A DNA stretch of 64,000 nt from Sulfobacillus thermotolerans (GCA_002951815.1 CP019454.1:1612001-1676000), one strand, 5' to 3'. Positions 17,937-27,325 are shown, counted from the first letter of the stretch. A program made the numbers and translations. The notes: generated from the letters alone by a model not told the origin.

Positions 17937-19607
17937 TTAACGCCATCGCCGGACGGATCCATAAAGGAACGCTAGCACTGCGAACCCATAGAACGTGTCA
18001 CCTAGTAGGGGATGGTGATAGATCACAAGGACACTGGCTGTTAGCGTAAAACCCACCACATACAGGGCTTGAATGACGCCTTGTAACGTGCGGTTTAATT
18101 GCCGCAAATGGTACGCACCTTTTTTCCATTCGACTTGGGCTTCTACTTCTCCGTTCTCGACTTGTTTTAACACGCGGTGCGATAAATCGGGGAGGTCGGC
18201 TAAGGTAGTGACAAAGTGCGTGGCGGTCCGCTTGACAAAACCTAGGCTACCGCCTTGGTCTTCTGTGACGAAGCGTTTGGCATAGGGGGCAAACAATGTG
18301 ACGAGGTTGATATCCGGATCCAAGCCTTCCGCTAAACCGACCAAGATGGCAATGGCCCGGCCTAAAAAGGCAAAGTGTCCTGGCACTTGAATCGGCTGGG
18401 TACGCAGGAGATTTTCAAAGTCCCGCAAAAGGGCGACTAAATCTAACGATGTCAGTTCATCTAATGTTTCCGCATAATAGCGGTCGAGGAGATATTGAAT
18501 TTGCCTGCGGAGCTGAACACTATCGGCTTCGGGGCGGACCATTCCTAAGGCTTCCATGCTGGCAGCGAGTTCCGACGGATCGCGTTTGGATACGGCAACA
18601 AACAGTCGTCGCAGTTGCTTGCGGGTGGGGACGTCCAAAATCCCAATCATGCCATAATCCAAAAGGACCAGGTCCCCATTGCGGGCTACCAACAAATTGC
18701 CTGGGTGGGGGTCCGCGTGAAAGATACCCGACTCCATGACCATATGTAAATAGAGGTGAATGGCATGTTCCGCGATCGTGGTGGGGTTCAGCCCTTGGGC
18801 GAGAAGCTCATCCCGTTGGTTGATTTTAATACCGTCACAATATTCCATGGTGAGCACTCTTGTCGTCGAGAGCTCAGGATAGGTTTTGGGCACAATGACC
18901 CATGGCAGGTGTCTAATGTCTTCGCGGATCAGTTCGGTATTTTGTAATTCCTGTTGATAGTTAAGTTCTTCGATGACAACCCGCCGAAATTCGCGGAGCA
19001 CTGTATACAGGTCAAAGGCACGCCCAAAGCGGGTAAAGCGGGTCGCTAATGTGACCACGATCGTCAAGGCTTTGAGGTCCGCTTGAACGGTACCGTCAAT
19101 ATAAGGACGTTGGACCTTGACGGCAACCGGGGTGCCGTCAGGAAGTACGGCGCGGTAGACTTGCCCTAGTGATGCTGCGGCCAAGGGGACTTCGTCAAAA
19201 ATGAGAAAGGATTCATGCAAGGGCCCTAATTCTTGTTCTAAAATAGGGCGGACCTCAGCCCAAGGGGCTGATTTGACGTTGTCTTGGAGGGCTTGCAACT
19301 GTTCAATGAACGGCTGGGGTAACAAATCGACGCGGCTCGAGAGAAATTGCCCAACCTTAATTAACAACCCTCCTTGCTGTTCGGCCGTTTGGCGAAATTT
19401 AATGGCTTCGCGCGTATAGAGGTCGTTCCAAAACGCTTCTTTTTCCGCGGTGTCGGGGCGGTTTTTTTGAAACACGGCCGCCCAACTGATTCGGAGCACG
19501 ATGCTCACGAAGAGGCTGACGACGCGGTAGATGCGGCGTGCCACGGTGAAAGCGCTTAAGCCCTCAGATGGTAGGGCGCGTTGGTAGCCCGGCGAATTCG
19601 GCGTCAA
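17937..19607 (-). CDS. UbiB/AarF (ABC1) atypical kinase-like protein
   Basis: Family members are atypical kinase/ATPase proteins linked to isoprenoid quinone metabolism. The 556 residues show the KxGQ motif (LLIKVGQFLSSR), the Ala-rich loop (PLAAASLGQVYRA), the lysine in VAVKVQRP and the metal/phosphate site HADPHPGNLL followed by LLDYG. Two hydrophobic helices at the C-terminus anchor it to the membrane. It starts at TTG 19607 behind GAGGGGG at 7-nt spacing. No ubi or men genes adjoin it, so the link to quinone synthesis is family-based inference. Confidence 0.88.
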   Translation of the reverse strand: MTPNSPGYQRALPSEGLSAFTVARRIYRVVSLFVSIVLRISWAAVFQKNRPDTAEKEAFWNDLYTREAIKFRQTAEQQGGLLIKVGQFLSSRVDLLPQPFIEQLQALQDNVKSAPWAEVRPILEQELGPLHESFLIFDEVPLAAASLGQVYRAVLPDGTPVAVKVQRPYIDGTVQADLKALTIVVTLATRFTRFGRAFDLYTVLREFRRVVIEELNYQQELQNTELIREDIRHLPWVIVPKTYPELSTTRVLTMEYCDGIKINQRDELLAQGLNPTTIAEHAIHLYLHMVMESGIFHADPHPGNLLVARNGDLVLLDYGMIGILDVPTRKQLRRLFVAVSKRDPSELAASMEALGMVRPEADSVQLRRQIQYLLDRYYAETLDELTSLDLVALLRDFENLLRTQPIQVPGHFAFLGRAIAILVGLAEGLDPDINLVTLFAPYAKRFVTEDQGGSLGFVKRTATHFVTTLADLPDLSHRVLKQVENGEVEAQVEWKKGAYHLRQLNRTLQGVIQALYVVGFTLTASVLVIYHHPLLGDTFYGFAVLAFLYGSVRRWR

Positions 19608-19750
19608 ATTTTTTCCCCCTCGCGGCTAGTCTATCATAGGCTGCTACGATGTGAATCCGAAAATTGGTATTAGCCTAAGATGCATGGTGTTGGGCTAAGA
19701 ATATGGTACGCTAAATAGGATGGATAGATATTTGGGGTCTGGTAAGCGGG

Positions 19751-20581
19751 GTGGAACCGGTGTTGTCATTTGTCCAGAATATGTCGTGGTCGTCATGGCT
19801 CCTGTCCGTAGTGGATATTTCGATCGTCGCTTACGGTCTCTATCGATTCTTTTTGTTAATTCGGGGTACGCGAGCGGTTCAGCTGATTAAGGGTATTATT
19901 ATTCTTTTAGTGGCCGTTCCTGTGTCCAGTTGGCTCCATCTTTATACCACCCACTTTCTGCTGCAAGAAATTCAGGTCATGTTGGTGGTGGCGATCCCGA
20001 TTATCTTTCAGCCGGAGTTGCGCCGGGCATTGGAGCACATCGGACAAGGACGATTTTTTTCTGAAGGCATTCTCTTGCACGAAGAAGCGGATATCGCTCA
20101 TGCGATTGACGAATTAGCCCGGGCGTGCGACCATCTCTCACGAAACCGAACGGGGGCCCTATTTGTCTGGGAGCGCACGACAGGACTTAACGAATATGCG
20201 GCGACCGGGACCTCGATCGACGCGTTGGTGTCTGCTCCCCTTTTAGAAAACATTTTTGTGCCGAATACGCCACTACATGATGGGGCTTGTATTATCCGTG
20301 GTGACCGGGTGATTGCCGCCGCAGCATTTTTGCCTCTTACGGACAGTGCGCAACCTGGTAGTGAATTGGGAAGTCGTCACCGTGCGGCCATTGGCATCAG
20401 CGAGCAGTCTGATGCCGTGGTGGTGGCTGTCTCTGAAGAGACCGGTTGGATTTCTGTGGCGCTAGAAGGGCAATTGTACCGCCGGTTGGAAGATCGCGCC
20501 TTACGCGAAATGCTGACACGATTACTGATTGCCAAACCTCATACGTCCTTGAAAATTTGGCGGAGGGGCGTGAATTCATGA
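19751..20581 (+). CDS. cdaA: Diadenylate cyclase CdaA
   Basis: CdaA makes cyclic di-AMP from two ATP. The 276-residue protein has three N-terminal hydrophobic helices (about residues 15-85), then the DisA_N catalytic domain with the signature PLHDGACII and GSRHRAAIG, both intact. The start is GTG 19751 with a GGGG-type site just before. It heads the classical order cdaA-cdaR-glmM-glmS and overlaps cdaR by 4 bp. In Firmicutes CdaA activity is controlled by CdaR and GlmM, both encoded next. Confidence 0.95.
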   Translation: MEPVLSFVQNMSWSSWLLSVVDISIVAYGLYRFFLLIRGTRAVQLIKGIIILLVAVPVSSWLHLYTTHFLLQEIQVMLVVAIPIIFQPELRRALEHIGQGRFFSEGILLHEEADIAHAIDELARACDHLSRNRTGALFVWERTTGLNEYAATGTSIDALVSAPLLENIFVPNTPLHDGACIIRGDRVIAAAAFLPLTDSAQPGSELGSRHRAAIGISEQSDAVVVAVSEETGWISVALEGQLYRRLEDRALREMLTRLLIAKPHTSLKIWRRGVNS

Positions 20582-21519
20582 TGGACCGGCTTCTAGAAAA
20601 CAACACCATTTTGAAAATCCTATCGGTGGTGGTCGCGCTGTTTCTTTGGTTTCAAGTGACGTCCACCAATTCTCATGTCGTGGGCGATCGGTCTATTGGC
20701 CCGGTGCCTGTGGAATATAATCCCCCCTCGAAGGCCGATCTGACGGTGATGTCCATGAACTATAAATCGGTGTCGGTTCAGGTTAAGGGGCCGATTGCCA
20801 CGGTGGCTAAAATTAATCCCCAATCATTTTCTGCGTTTGTCGATATGAAAAATATTACAGCCAGTGGGACTTATTCATTGCCTGTCCGTGTGTCAGTGCC
20901 CGCGGGCACGAGTTTCGTCAATGTCGTTCCCAATCACGTTACTGTCGTGATTGACCAAATGGGGGCTAGACATATGAATGTGACGTTGAAAGCGGTGGGG
21001 ACGCCCGCTCCTGGTTACGAATTGACCCAACTGGCGACGAATACGCAAACGGCGGTGGTATCAGGCCCTATGTCTGATTTGGACAAGATTAAAGAGTTGG
21101 TCGCTGATATGCCGGTGGGCGGACGTACAAGCAGTTTTCAAGAACAAGTGATTTTGATGCCGTTAAATAGTGAAGACCGATTAGTGTCCAACGTACAGGT
21201 CTCGCCAACCATGGTTACGGCACAGGCCTCCATCAAAAAGCGGCCTCCCGAAAAAACCGTAGGGGTTGTTGCTAAAATATCGGGCTATCCCGCTCACGGC
21301 TATGCCGTGTCGACCATTGCGGTGCATCCCGCATCCGTCGTCATTACGGGGAGCAAGTCTGCTTTGTCTCAAATATCCGTGATCTATACGGTGCCAATCT
21401 CGGTCTCTAACGATAGCGCGTCCGTGTCGTCTGCCGTGCCCTTGGCCTTTCCTACAGGAGTGAGTGGTGTGACGACGCAAGACGTCAATGTCCACGTCAC
21501 CATCACGAGGGCTGGATAA
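20578..21519 (+). CDS. cdaR: CdaA regulator CdaR (YbbR repeats)
   Basis: This is a membrane-anchored partner that modulates CdaA. From ATG 20578 (GGAGGGG at 20562-20568) it has 313 residues: one N-terminal transmembrane helix (ILKILSVVVALFLWFQV) and an extracytoplasmic tail of several YbbR-like repeats rich in beta strands. A start at 20446 lies inside cdaA and is rejected. It is separated from glmM by 50 bp. Confidence 0.9.
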   Translation: MMDRLLENNTILKILSVVVALFLWFQVTSTNSHVVGDRSIGPVPVEYNPPSKADLTVMSMNYKSVSVQVKGPIATVAKINPQSFSAFVDMKNITASGTYSLPVRVSVPAGTSFVNVVPNHVTVVIDQMGARHMNVTLKAVGTPAPGYELTQLATNTQTAVVSGPMSDLDKIKELVADMPVGGRTSSFQEQVILMPLNSEDRLVSNVQVSPTMVTAQASIKKRPPEKTVGVVAKISGYPAHGYAVSTIAVHPASVVITGSKSALSQISVIYTVPISVSNDSASVSSAVPLAFPTGVSGVTTQDVNVHVTITRAG

Positions 21520-21569
21520 TACACTAGAAAGCAAGAGTTTAGGACACAAGCCTGAAGGGAATGTAGCCG

Positions 21570-22910
21570 ATGTCATTGTTTGGAACAGATGGGGCCCGTG
21601 GGGTTGCCAATGAAGAACTCACGGGTCGCTTAGCTATGGAGATTGCGCAAGCAGCGGCAAGCCAGTTGTCTCCTGGCTCAAAGGTCTTGATTGGCCGCGA
21701 TACGAGGGTTTCGGGACCCATGTTGGAAGCGGCGTTGACCGCCGGATTTTTGTCGTCCGGGGTCGACGTAGTGCTGGTGGGGATCTTGCCGACGCCCGCT
21801 TTAGCGTATCTTATTGGGAAAATGGGGGCGCAGGCGGGGGTGATGATTTCGGCGTCTCATAATCCTCCGCAATACAACGGCATTAAGCTTTTAGACCATA
21901 TGGGAAGAAAGTGGCCCGTGCAACAAGAAGATAAGGTAGAGCGCACGGTACTATCTCAAGAGTTTGCCTTAGGTCAGGCCCATAAGGTCGGACGTCTTTT
22001 CCACTATGAGGAGACGGCTGTGGCGCATTACCACCGGTACTTGGAGTCTTTGTTTGCAGGGATGATGCCGGATTTGCATGTTGGCATCGATTTAGCACAT
22101 GGGGCTGCTATAGCAACCGCAGAAAAAGTTTTATCCAGCATGGGAGTGCATGTGCATGCCTTGTTTGCCGAACCCGAAGGCCATTTAATCAATGTGCGTT
22201 GTGGGGCGACGGATCCGCAGAGCTTGCGTCAGCAGGTATTGGCCCAGCATTGGGATCTCGGATTAGCATTTGACGGGGACGCTGACCGGCTGATTGTGGT
22301 GGATCATACCGGGCACATTATCGATGGCGATGAAATATTGTATGTGCTGGCGACCGGTCTCAAGGCCCAAAACCAGCTTGCGCGCAATACCGTCGTGGCC
22401 ACCGTTATGTCTAATTTAGGACTAGAGCGGGCTCTTGAACAAGAAGGGATTATTCTTGAGCGGACGCCGGTAGGGGACCGGTGGGTGGCGGACCGGATGC
22501 GCGAGATCGGGGCGTCAATTGGAGGCGAACAGTCCGGGCATGTCATTTTGTCCGAATATGCAGCCACGGGCGATGGGTTGCTTACGGCTTTGGCGTTATT
22601 GGCGGAAGTGCGCCGCAGGGGTCAGCCTTTGGCAGACATGGTACGTCCTGTGGAGCGTTATCCGCAGATTTTACGCAATGTGCACATTGACAAAGAGACA
22701 GCATCCTGGGAGAGTATACCCGGGCTCTTGTCTCTCGTTCAAGCTGCGGAGCAAAGCTTGGGACGCGAGGGTCGAGTATTTATTCGGCCATCAGGCACAG
22801 AACCCCTCTTGCGTATAATGATTGAAGGCCGTGATCTTGCGGAAATTGAACTTTGGGCGGACCGTCTAACGTCGGTCGTGCAGAGTGCTTTGGAGTCGGC
22901 CAAGGCATAA
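21570..22910 (+). CDS. glmM: Phosphoglucosamine mutase
   Basis: GlmM converts glucosamine-6-phosphate to glucosamine-1-phosphate for peptidoglycan precursors. The 446 residues include the N-terminal SLFGTDGARG, the active-site serine loop GVMISASHNP, the metal-binding loop AFDGDADRLI, the sugar-binding GEQSGH and the phosphate-binding RPSGTEPLLRIMIEG. All motifs are intact. It lies between cdaR and glmS, and in related bacteria GlmM also inhibits CdaA, tying wall synthesis to c-di-AMP. Confidence 0.96.
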   Translation: MSLFGTDGARGVANEELTGRLAMEIAQAAASQLSPGSKVLIGRDTRVSGPMLEAALTAGFLSSGVDVVLVGILPTPALAYLIGKMGAQAGVMISASHNPPQYNGIKLLDHMGRKWPVQQEDKVERTVLSQEFALGQAHKVGRLFHYEETAVAHYHRYLESLFAGMMPDLHVGIDLAHGAAIATAEKVLSSMGVHVHALFAEPEGHLINVRCGATDPQSLRQQVLAQHWDLGLAFDGDADRLIVVDHTGHIIDGDEILYVLATGLKAQNQLARNTVVATVMSNLGLERALEQEGIILERTPVGDRWVADRMREIGASIGGEQSGHVILSEYAATGDGLLTALALLAEVRRRGQPLADMVRPVERYPQILRNVHIDKETASWESIPGLLSLVQAAEQSLGREGRVFIRPSGTEPLLRIMIEGRDLAEIELWADRLTSVVQSALESAKA

Positions 22911-22920
22911 TGTCACTATG

Positions 22921-23070
22921 CCCGTGAGCGCCAGGACCTTTTGCCATAAGGCAGAAGGTTGACGAGGTGAGGGATCTCGAATTTCTCGGCGGGTGACCTC
23001 CGGCTCCCCGGCAGTCGTCAAATCACGAACAAAGGCTATCCGCAAGGATAGCACAAACACGTGTGGCCGG
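22921..23070 (+). ncRNA. glmS ribozyme (GlcN6P-responsive self-cleaving riboswitch)
   Basis: The 190-bp leader between glmM and glmS matches the glmS ribozyme. AGCGCCAG occurs at 22927-22934, so cleavage is predicted between A22927 and G22928. A stem of TTTTGCC and GGCAGAA (P1 region) follows, then the conserved core GACGAGGTG, a TCGAATTTCTCGGCGGGTG stretch and CCTCCGG. Near 23034-23051 a perfect hairpin GCTATCC/GGATAGC with a GCAA loop corresponds to P4. Glucosamine-6-phosphate acts as a cofactor for cleavage in known examples, lowering glmS expression. Confidence 0.95.
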
Positions 23071-23102
23071 GACCGGCTCCTGAATATGGAGGCGATCGAT
23101 CA

Positions 23103-24917
23103 ATGTGTGGAATTGTTGGGTTTGTGGGAGAACAGAATGATGCCCTCCCATTTATTTTTTCTGGGCTTAAACGGTTGGAATATCGCGGATATGATTCGGC
23201 GGGGATTGCTTTGGCCGCGCAAGGAGGTATTGGGATACAAAAGGCGCGCGGCAAGCTCGCTGCATTGGGGGAATTGTTGGGCGCCATGCCGTCGGGGGTT
23301 CCTTGTGGCATCGGACATACCAGGTGGGCGACGCACGGCCGTCCCACGGATATTAATGCCCATCCTCATACGGATTGTCATGGAGAAATTGCCACCGTTC
23401 ACAACGGTATCATTGAAAACTTCCAAGAACTGCGTGCGGAACTCATCGCATTAGGGCACCATTTTCTATCCGATACGGATACGGAAGTCATTCCCCATTT
23501 GCTGGAAGAGTATGGGGGAGCCCATGATCTCGAAGGGGCAGTGCGGACCGCCGAAAAGCGACTTATAGGGGCATACGCATTTTTAGCGATATCATCTCGT
23601 CAACCTGACCGGATTATCGCGGTCCGTCGCACCAGCCCTTTGATTATTGGGTTGGGCGATGGAGAAAATTATTTGGCGTCGGACTTCAGTGCGTTTTTGT
23701 CGGCCACCCGTCAAGCACAAGTCTTGGAAAATGGGGATATGGCGGTTGTCACGCCGCATACGGTGCGGATTATGAATTTGGCTGGGGAAACGGTCGAACG
23801 GCCGATTATGACGGTCGATTGGGACATCCGCCAAGCGGAGCGCGGGGGCTATCCTCATTTTATGCTAAAAGAGATTATGGAACAGCCAGATGTTTGGAGC
23901 GATTGTTTGTTAGGGCGCATTCAGGGGGACCGGGTAGTGCCGGAACAAATCGGTCTTACTCCGGAGTATCTGCAGCGCGTGAAGCACATTCAAATCATTG
24001 CGGCTGGCACCGCCTATCATGCTGGGCTGATTGGTAAGAGTCTTATCGAGAGCTTAGCCCGAATTCCGGTCAATGTGGACGTGGCCTCCGAGTTTCGTTA
24101 TGCCCATCCCGTTATGGAGCCGGATACCATGGTCATTGCCATTTCGCAATCCGGCGAGACCGCCGATACTTTGGCGTGTTTGCGGCTGGCCCGGGAACTT
24201 GGCCACTTTACGTTTAGTATTACCAATACAGTAGGATCAACCGCGGCACGTGAATCTGATGCGGTCGCCTATACGTTAGCGGGGCCAGAAATTGCGGTCG
24301 CGTCGACCAAAGCCTACACGACTCAGATCCTTGTATTGACTCTGATTGCGCTGGCGCTCGCAGATATCCATGGCCATCCGCGACCGGACTTAGTGCGCGG
24401 CTTGTTGCAACTGCCCTTGTTAGGGCATCAGGTCTTGGACGTCATGGAACCTGTCAAAGATATGGCGGAGCGTCTGGCTAGTGGCCATGATGTCTTTTAT
24501 ATCGGCCGTGGACGGGATTATGCGTTGGCTATGGAAGGGCAGTTGAAAATTAAAGAGATTTCGTATCTCCATGCCGAGGCGTATCCCGCAGGAGAACTGA
24601 AACATGGTACGCTGGCCTTAATTGAAGAGAATACCCCGGTCGTCGTCATCATGACGGAAAGGGATGTAGCGGACAAGACCGTCTCTAATATTCTCGAGGT
24701 CAAGGCGCGTGGGGCCGAAGTCTGGGGCATAGTGGACAGTTCGCTGCCCGTGGGGTTGCCCATTGATCACCGTATTGATGTGGCGGTCGATCTGCCCGAA
24801 TTATCACCGGTTCTGGCGGCCATTCCTTTGCAGCTGCTCGCCTATTATACGGCGGTAGCACGTGGAGAAGACGTGGATCAGCCACGCAATTTGGCCAAAT
24901 CCGTGACGGTGGAATGA
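23103..24917 (+). CDS. glmS: Glutamine-fructose-6-phosphate aminotransferase (isomerizing)
   Basis: GlmS makes glucosamine-6-phosphate from fructose-6-phosphate and glutamine. The 604-residue protein begins MCGIVGFVG; Cys-2, exposed after loss of Met, is the nucleophile of the glutaminase domain (about 1-220). Two SIS sugar-binding domains follow (SQSGETADTLACLR, ASTKAYTTQ), and the tail NLAKSVTVE is the family ending. GGAGG at 23088-23092 decides this start. An in-frame start at 23061 would place residues before the catalytic Cys. Expression is controlled by the upstream ribozyme. Confidence 0.97.
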   Translation: MCGIVGFVGEQNDALPFIFSGLKRLEYRGYDSAGIALAAQGGIGIQKARGKLAALGELLGAMPSGVPCGIGHTRWATHGRPTDINAHPHTDCHGEIATVHNGIIENFQELRAELIALGHHFLSDTDTEVIPHLLEEYGGAHDLEGAVRTAEKRLIGAYAFLAISSRQPDRIIAVRRTSPLIIGLGDGENYLASDFSAFLSATRQAQVLENGDMAVVTPHTVRIMNLAGETVERPIMTVDWDIRQAERGGYPHFMLKEIMEQPDVWSDCLLGRIQGDRVVPEQIGLTPEYLQRVKHIQIIAAGTAYHAGLIGKSLIESLARIPVNVDVASEFRYAHPVMEPDTMVIAISQSGETADTLACLRLARELGHFTFSITNTVGSTAARESDAVAYTLAGPEIAVASTKAYTTQILVLTLIALALADIHGHPRPDLVRGLLQLPLLGHQVLDVMEPVKDMAERLASGHDVFYIGRGRDYALAMEGQLKIKEISYLHAEAYPAGELKHGTLALIEENTPVVVIMTERDVADKTVSNILEVKARGAEVWGIVDSSLPVGLPIDHRIDVAVDLPELSPVLAAIPLQLLAYYTAVARGEDVDQPRNLAKSVTVE

Positions 24918-25003
24918 GTTGTATTGCCGTGTAGCGGCAAAAAAGCAGATTGCCTCGACGCAAAATACGTTCCATCCGGAGTAAAATCAGTTGGTTCCTA
25001 TAA

Positions 25004-25049
25004 GCACGGGTGCATTCGGGTTAAAAAATCTGAATGCGCTCGTGTTTTT
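25004..25049 (+). terminator. Rho-independent terminator after glmS
   Basis: An imperfect long hairpin (GCACGGGTGCATTC with GAATGCGCTCGTG) has an A-rich loop and is followed by TTTTT at 25045-25049. It ends the cda-glm transcript about 90 bp after the glmS stop. Confidence 0.8.
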
Positions 25050-25086
25050 CATTACAGGGAAGAGACGTCAATGAAGGAGGTATCTC

Positions 25087-25197
25087 ATGGCGCGGCGCAA
25101 TCCATACGATTTTTCAGCATATGATGCAAAGTACTCCATCCAACCGGGTCATCGATCAGACCTATCAGTGGGAGAGTCGATGTTAAGATGTTGCTAA
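25087..25197 (+). pseudogene. 5' fragment of a split small gene
   Basis: A 36-codon frame starts at ATG 25087 behind a perfect AAGGAGG (25074-25080). Its first 25 codons look like the beginning of a small hydrophilic protein (MARRNPYDFSAYDAKYSIQP). After GACCT at 25159-25163 the frame runs into ten further codons and a stop at 25195. The same GACCT occurs at 28540-28544, in the same frame as a 36-codon tail that lacks a start. Joining the two gives a 62-residue protein. I do not recognise the family. The split is an inference from the reading frames. Confidence 0.5.
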
Positions 25198-25251
25198 CCG
25201 CGTCTGATGCCCAGCAACGTTGGAATGCCCGCCCCCCTTTGTTTCGGCAAT

Positions 25252-25473
25252 TTATGGGCGGGCAGCGCGATACAACTTATACCACTTGCGCAGCGCGATG
25301 ACGCCCCATACGGTTTCCACAATTCCAAAGGGCCATGTTCCGGCCAAAAACCCATAACTTGCCGATCCCCAACACGAGATAGCGAATCCTAATGTAAACC
25401 ACGGGGAACGGGTCTCCAACGCGTAAAAAACCATCATAAGCGTGACGATCGTCGCCCCATAGACGGTGAGCAT
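25252..25473 (-). CDS. Small membrane protein of unknown function
   Basis: The 73-residue product starts at ATG 25473 with AAGGAGG upstream at good spacing, so it is very likely translated. It has two or three hydrophobic helices, a central GSASYGFLAGTWPFGIVE stretch and a basic C-terminus. Similar short proteins with a WPFG-V/I-E motif and a basic RxW tail are common in acidophiles and soil bacteria, without a known role. It lies within the putative island, between the split-gene fragment and the CDF-like gene. Confidence 0.65.
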   Translation of the reverse strand: MLTVYGATIVTLMMVFYALETRSPWFTLGFAISCWGSASYGFLAGTWPFGIVETVWGVIALRKWYKLYRAARP

Positions 25474-25562
25474 CGAGAATCTACCTCCTTGATGGCGACC
25501 ATGTTATCGATAGGGAGGATCGTTGCCAAAACGGGCGAAATTGGGTAGGGAACATATCGGCT

Positions 25563-26195
25563 CTATTGACGTGCTGAGTCCGCCGTTTCTCGCACTTCTT
25601 CGAAGGCATCCCAGGCTTCTCGGGCCACCCAATAGGCAATGGCGAGAGTGGACACAGGGTCCATCCATGTCCACCTTAAGGCCCATACTCCCAGTGTACC
25701 ACCTAATCCCGCCCACGCCATATACGCACAGGTCCAACTTTCTGTGGCATCCGCCTTTAGTGCGGCGCTCTTTAACGCGATCCCCAATTTCATTTTTTGG
25801 CGGGCAAATAGCACCATGAGGAGGCTAGAAATGATCATCACGATAATTCCCAAAGGACTTGGACGTACAGTGCTTGACGTGACCAGCGCCCAGAGGGCCC
25901 CACCGATTAAATAGAGCAAGAGCAGCCCTAAGAACCCAACGGTCCATCGCGCGGCTTTGGCTTCCGCATGGTCCACAGCATGGTCGTCAGCGCCACGGGC
26001 TTCGATCCGTAATCGCCAGACGAGGAGACTGGCCGATACGAGTTCAATCAGACTATCCGCACCAAAACCCGTGAGCGCCAGCGAATGGGCTCTATAACCT
26101 GCCTCGAGAGATAAGATGGCCTCAACCACCATCCATAGGATTGCGGCGATTTCCCACGCTAGTGCTTGGGTGATGTGTTGAGCTCGTGTATGCAT
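25563..26195 (-). CDS. CDF-like cation transporter, transmembrane domain only
   Basis: About 210 residues form six hydrophobic helices of the cation diffusion facilitator type. The second helix has GFGADSLIEL and the fifth ADATESWTC, where typical zinc carriers have DxxxD/HxxxD-like pairs, so the metal site is altered. The C-terminal cytoplasmic dimer domain of most CDF proteins is absent. I start it at ATG 26195, 11 nt after GGAGG; a TTG at 26225 is possible but lacks a ribosome site. It belongs to a recognisable subgroup of short cation transporters; the substrate is unknown. Confidence 0.75.
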   Translation of the reverse strand: MHTRAQHITQALAWEIAAILWMVVEAILSLEAGYRAHSLALTGFGADSLIELVSASLLVWRLRIEARGADDHAVDHAEAKAARWTVGFLGLLLLYLIGGALWALVTSSTVRPSPLGIIVMIISSLLMVLFARQKMKLGIALKSAALKADATESWTCAYMAWAGLGGTLGVWALRWTWMDPVSTLAIAYWVAREAWDAFEEVRETADSARQ

Positions 26196-26512
26196 GAAAT
26201 AGTAGTCCTCCCCATGTAATGACAAGACCTTAAGGCGAACTGGATGCTCTTATAATATCCGAACAGCCATGGACAGGTGACCGCGATACCTTCAACGTTT
26301 CGGATTGAGGTGATTATTTCTTGTGGGGAAGGTATGTCGTGCTTTTTAACGATATAGAAGCCTTTCGGTGGAAAATCTACTAGACAAAAGAATAGCGTCG
26401 TTAACCTAGGGTATTGTCCGTATCTGGTAGGATGGACGGGATGGCGAGGCCACTTGCGTGATGATTATTCGGGTACAAGCTCTTATGGAATTCCGGAAGC
26501 TAGGATAAGGCG
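26196..26512. other. Noncoding gap of 317 bp inside the accessory region
   Basis: It lies between two minus-strand genes. A TATAAT occurs at 26251-26256 on the plus strand but has no good -35 partner and no gene to serve. No convincing small gene, repeat or terminator was seen. Confidence 0.5.
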
Positions 26513-27184
26513 TTAGCGGGACGGCAGTGTTTTTCGCGGCAAGTGCTCTAGCATTGAAATCAGATCGTCCGTGACGGCGGTGGTAAAAAGAGCTGCGTAA
26601 TCGCGGACCGTGGCCTCATCCAACTGGCTGTAGTCAATGTTCAAAAGCGTCGCGATAACGTGATCAGGGAATCGGTACCGCAGAATTCGAGCGGGATTGC
26701 CGGCGACAATAGCATAGGGAGGAATACTGTGGGTGACGACGCTGCGCGCGGCGACGACAGCCCCTTGACCAATGGAGACCCCGGAGAGGATCATGGCGTC
26801 CATCCCTAGCCAGACATCATCGGCCACTTCAATGGGGCCCTTCGTTAAGGCTTCGAAGGGCCTTTGATGAAGTACCATGGTTTCCATCGGATATGTGGAT
26901 AGCCGGTGGTAATCATGATTACCACCCAGCACAAACTGCACTCCACGAGCAATGGAGACATAGTGGCCAATAGTCAGGTGTTCGGATGGATCGCCCCACG
27001 TATGAATTTGCAGTGGACCATAGGTATGATGTCCAACGGTAACCCGATCGATCGGAAAGACATTGACCGGTAATGTGAGATTGTGGGGATTGCGCTGGCG
27101 CCATCGGACTTGCATTGTCAATAACCGCCAATGAGATAATCCTGTCCGGCGTATGCGCTCCCATGTGAGTGACCAGCGGCCCAT
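26513..27184 (-). CDS. CatB-like hexapeptide-repeat acyltransferase
   Basis: This is a left-handed beta-helix acetyltransferase of the xenobiotic/CatB-like kind, 223 residues. Hexapeptide repeats run from about residue 50 (VTVGHHTYGPL) to the end of the helix (DDVWLGMDAMILSGVSIGQGAVVAARSVVT), and GGNHDYHRLSTYP is the characteristic loop with the catalytic-type histidine. The coil end reads PPYAIVAGNPARILRYRF, a hallmark of the family. It uses acetyl-CoA in characterised relatives. The acceptor here (antibiotic, sugar or other) cannot be told. It starts at ATG 27184. Confidence 0.8.
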   Translation of the reverse strand: MGRWSLTWERIRRTGLSHWRLLTMQVRWRQRNPHNLTLPVNVFPIDRVTVGHHTYGPLQIHTWGDPSEHLTIGHYVSIARGVQFVLGGNHDYHRLSTYPMETMVLHQRPFEALTKGPIEVADDVWLGMDAMILSGVSIGQGAVVAARSVVTHSIPPYAIVAGNPARILRYRFPDHVIATLLNIDYSQLDEATVRDYAALFTTAVTDDLISMLEHLPRKTLPSR

Positions 27185-27325
27185 AGCATCTCCTCGGGAT
27201 GAGTGTATGTCAGAATGGTATCGCAGTTTGAGGTAAAGGACAACCGCTATTCGGCGCGACAGTGTTAGGGGAGCGCAATCAATACGATGATATCAATCGA
27301 GCTCAAAGGAGTTCATCAAATAGTT

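Noticed and set aside
23061-23102. Upstream GTG start for glmS
   Set aside because: GlmS needs Cys directly after the initiator Met. ATG 23103 has the GGAGG site.
24924-24940. TTGCCG/CGGCAA hairpin after glmS as terminator
   Set aside because: It is followed by A, not T, on the plus strand. The stronger hairpin with a T-run is at 25004-25049.
26251-26256. TATAAT as promoter on the plus strand
   Set aside because: No acceptable -35 at 16-18 bp, and no plus-strand gene follows.
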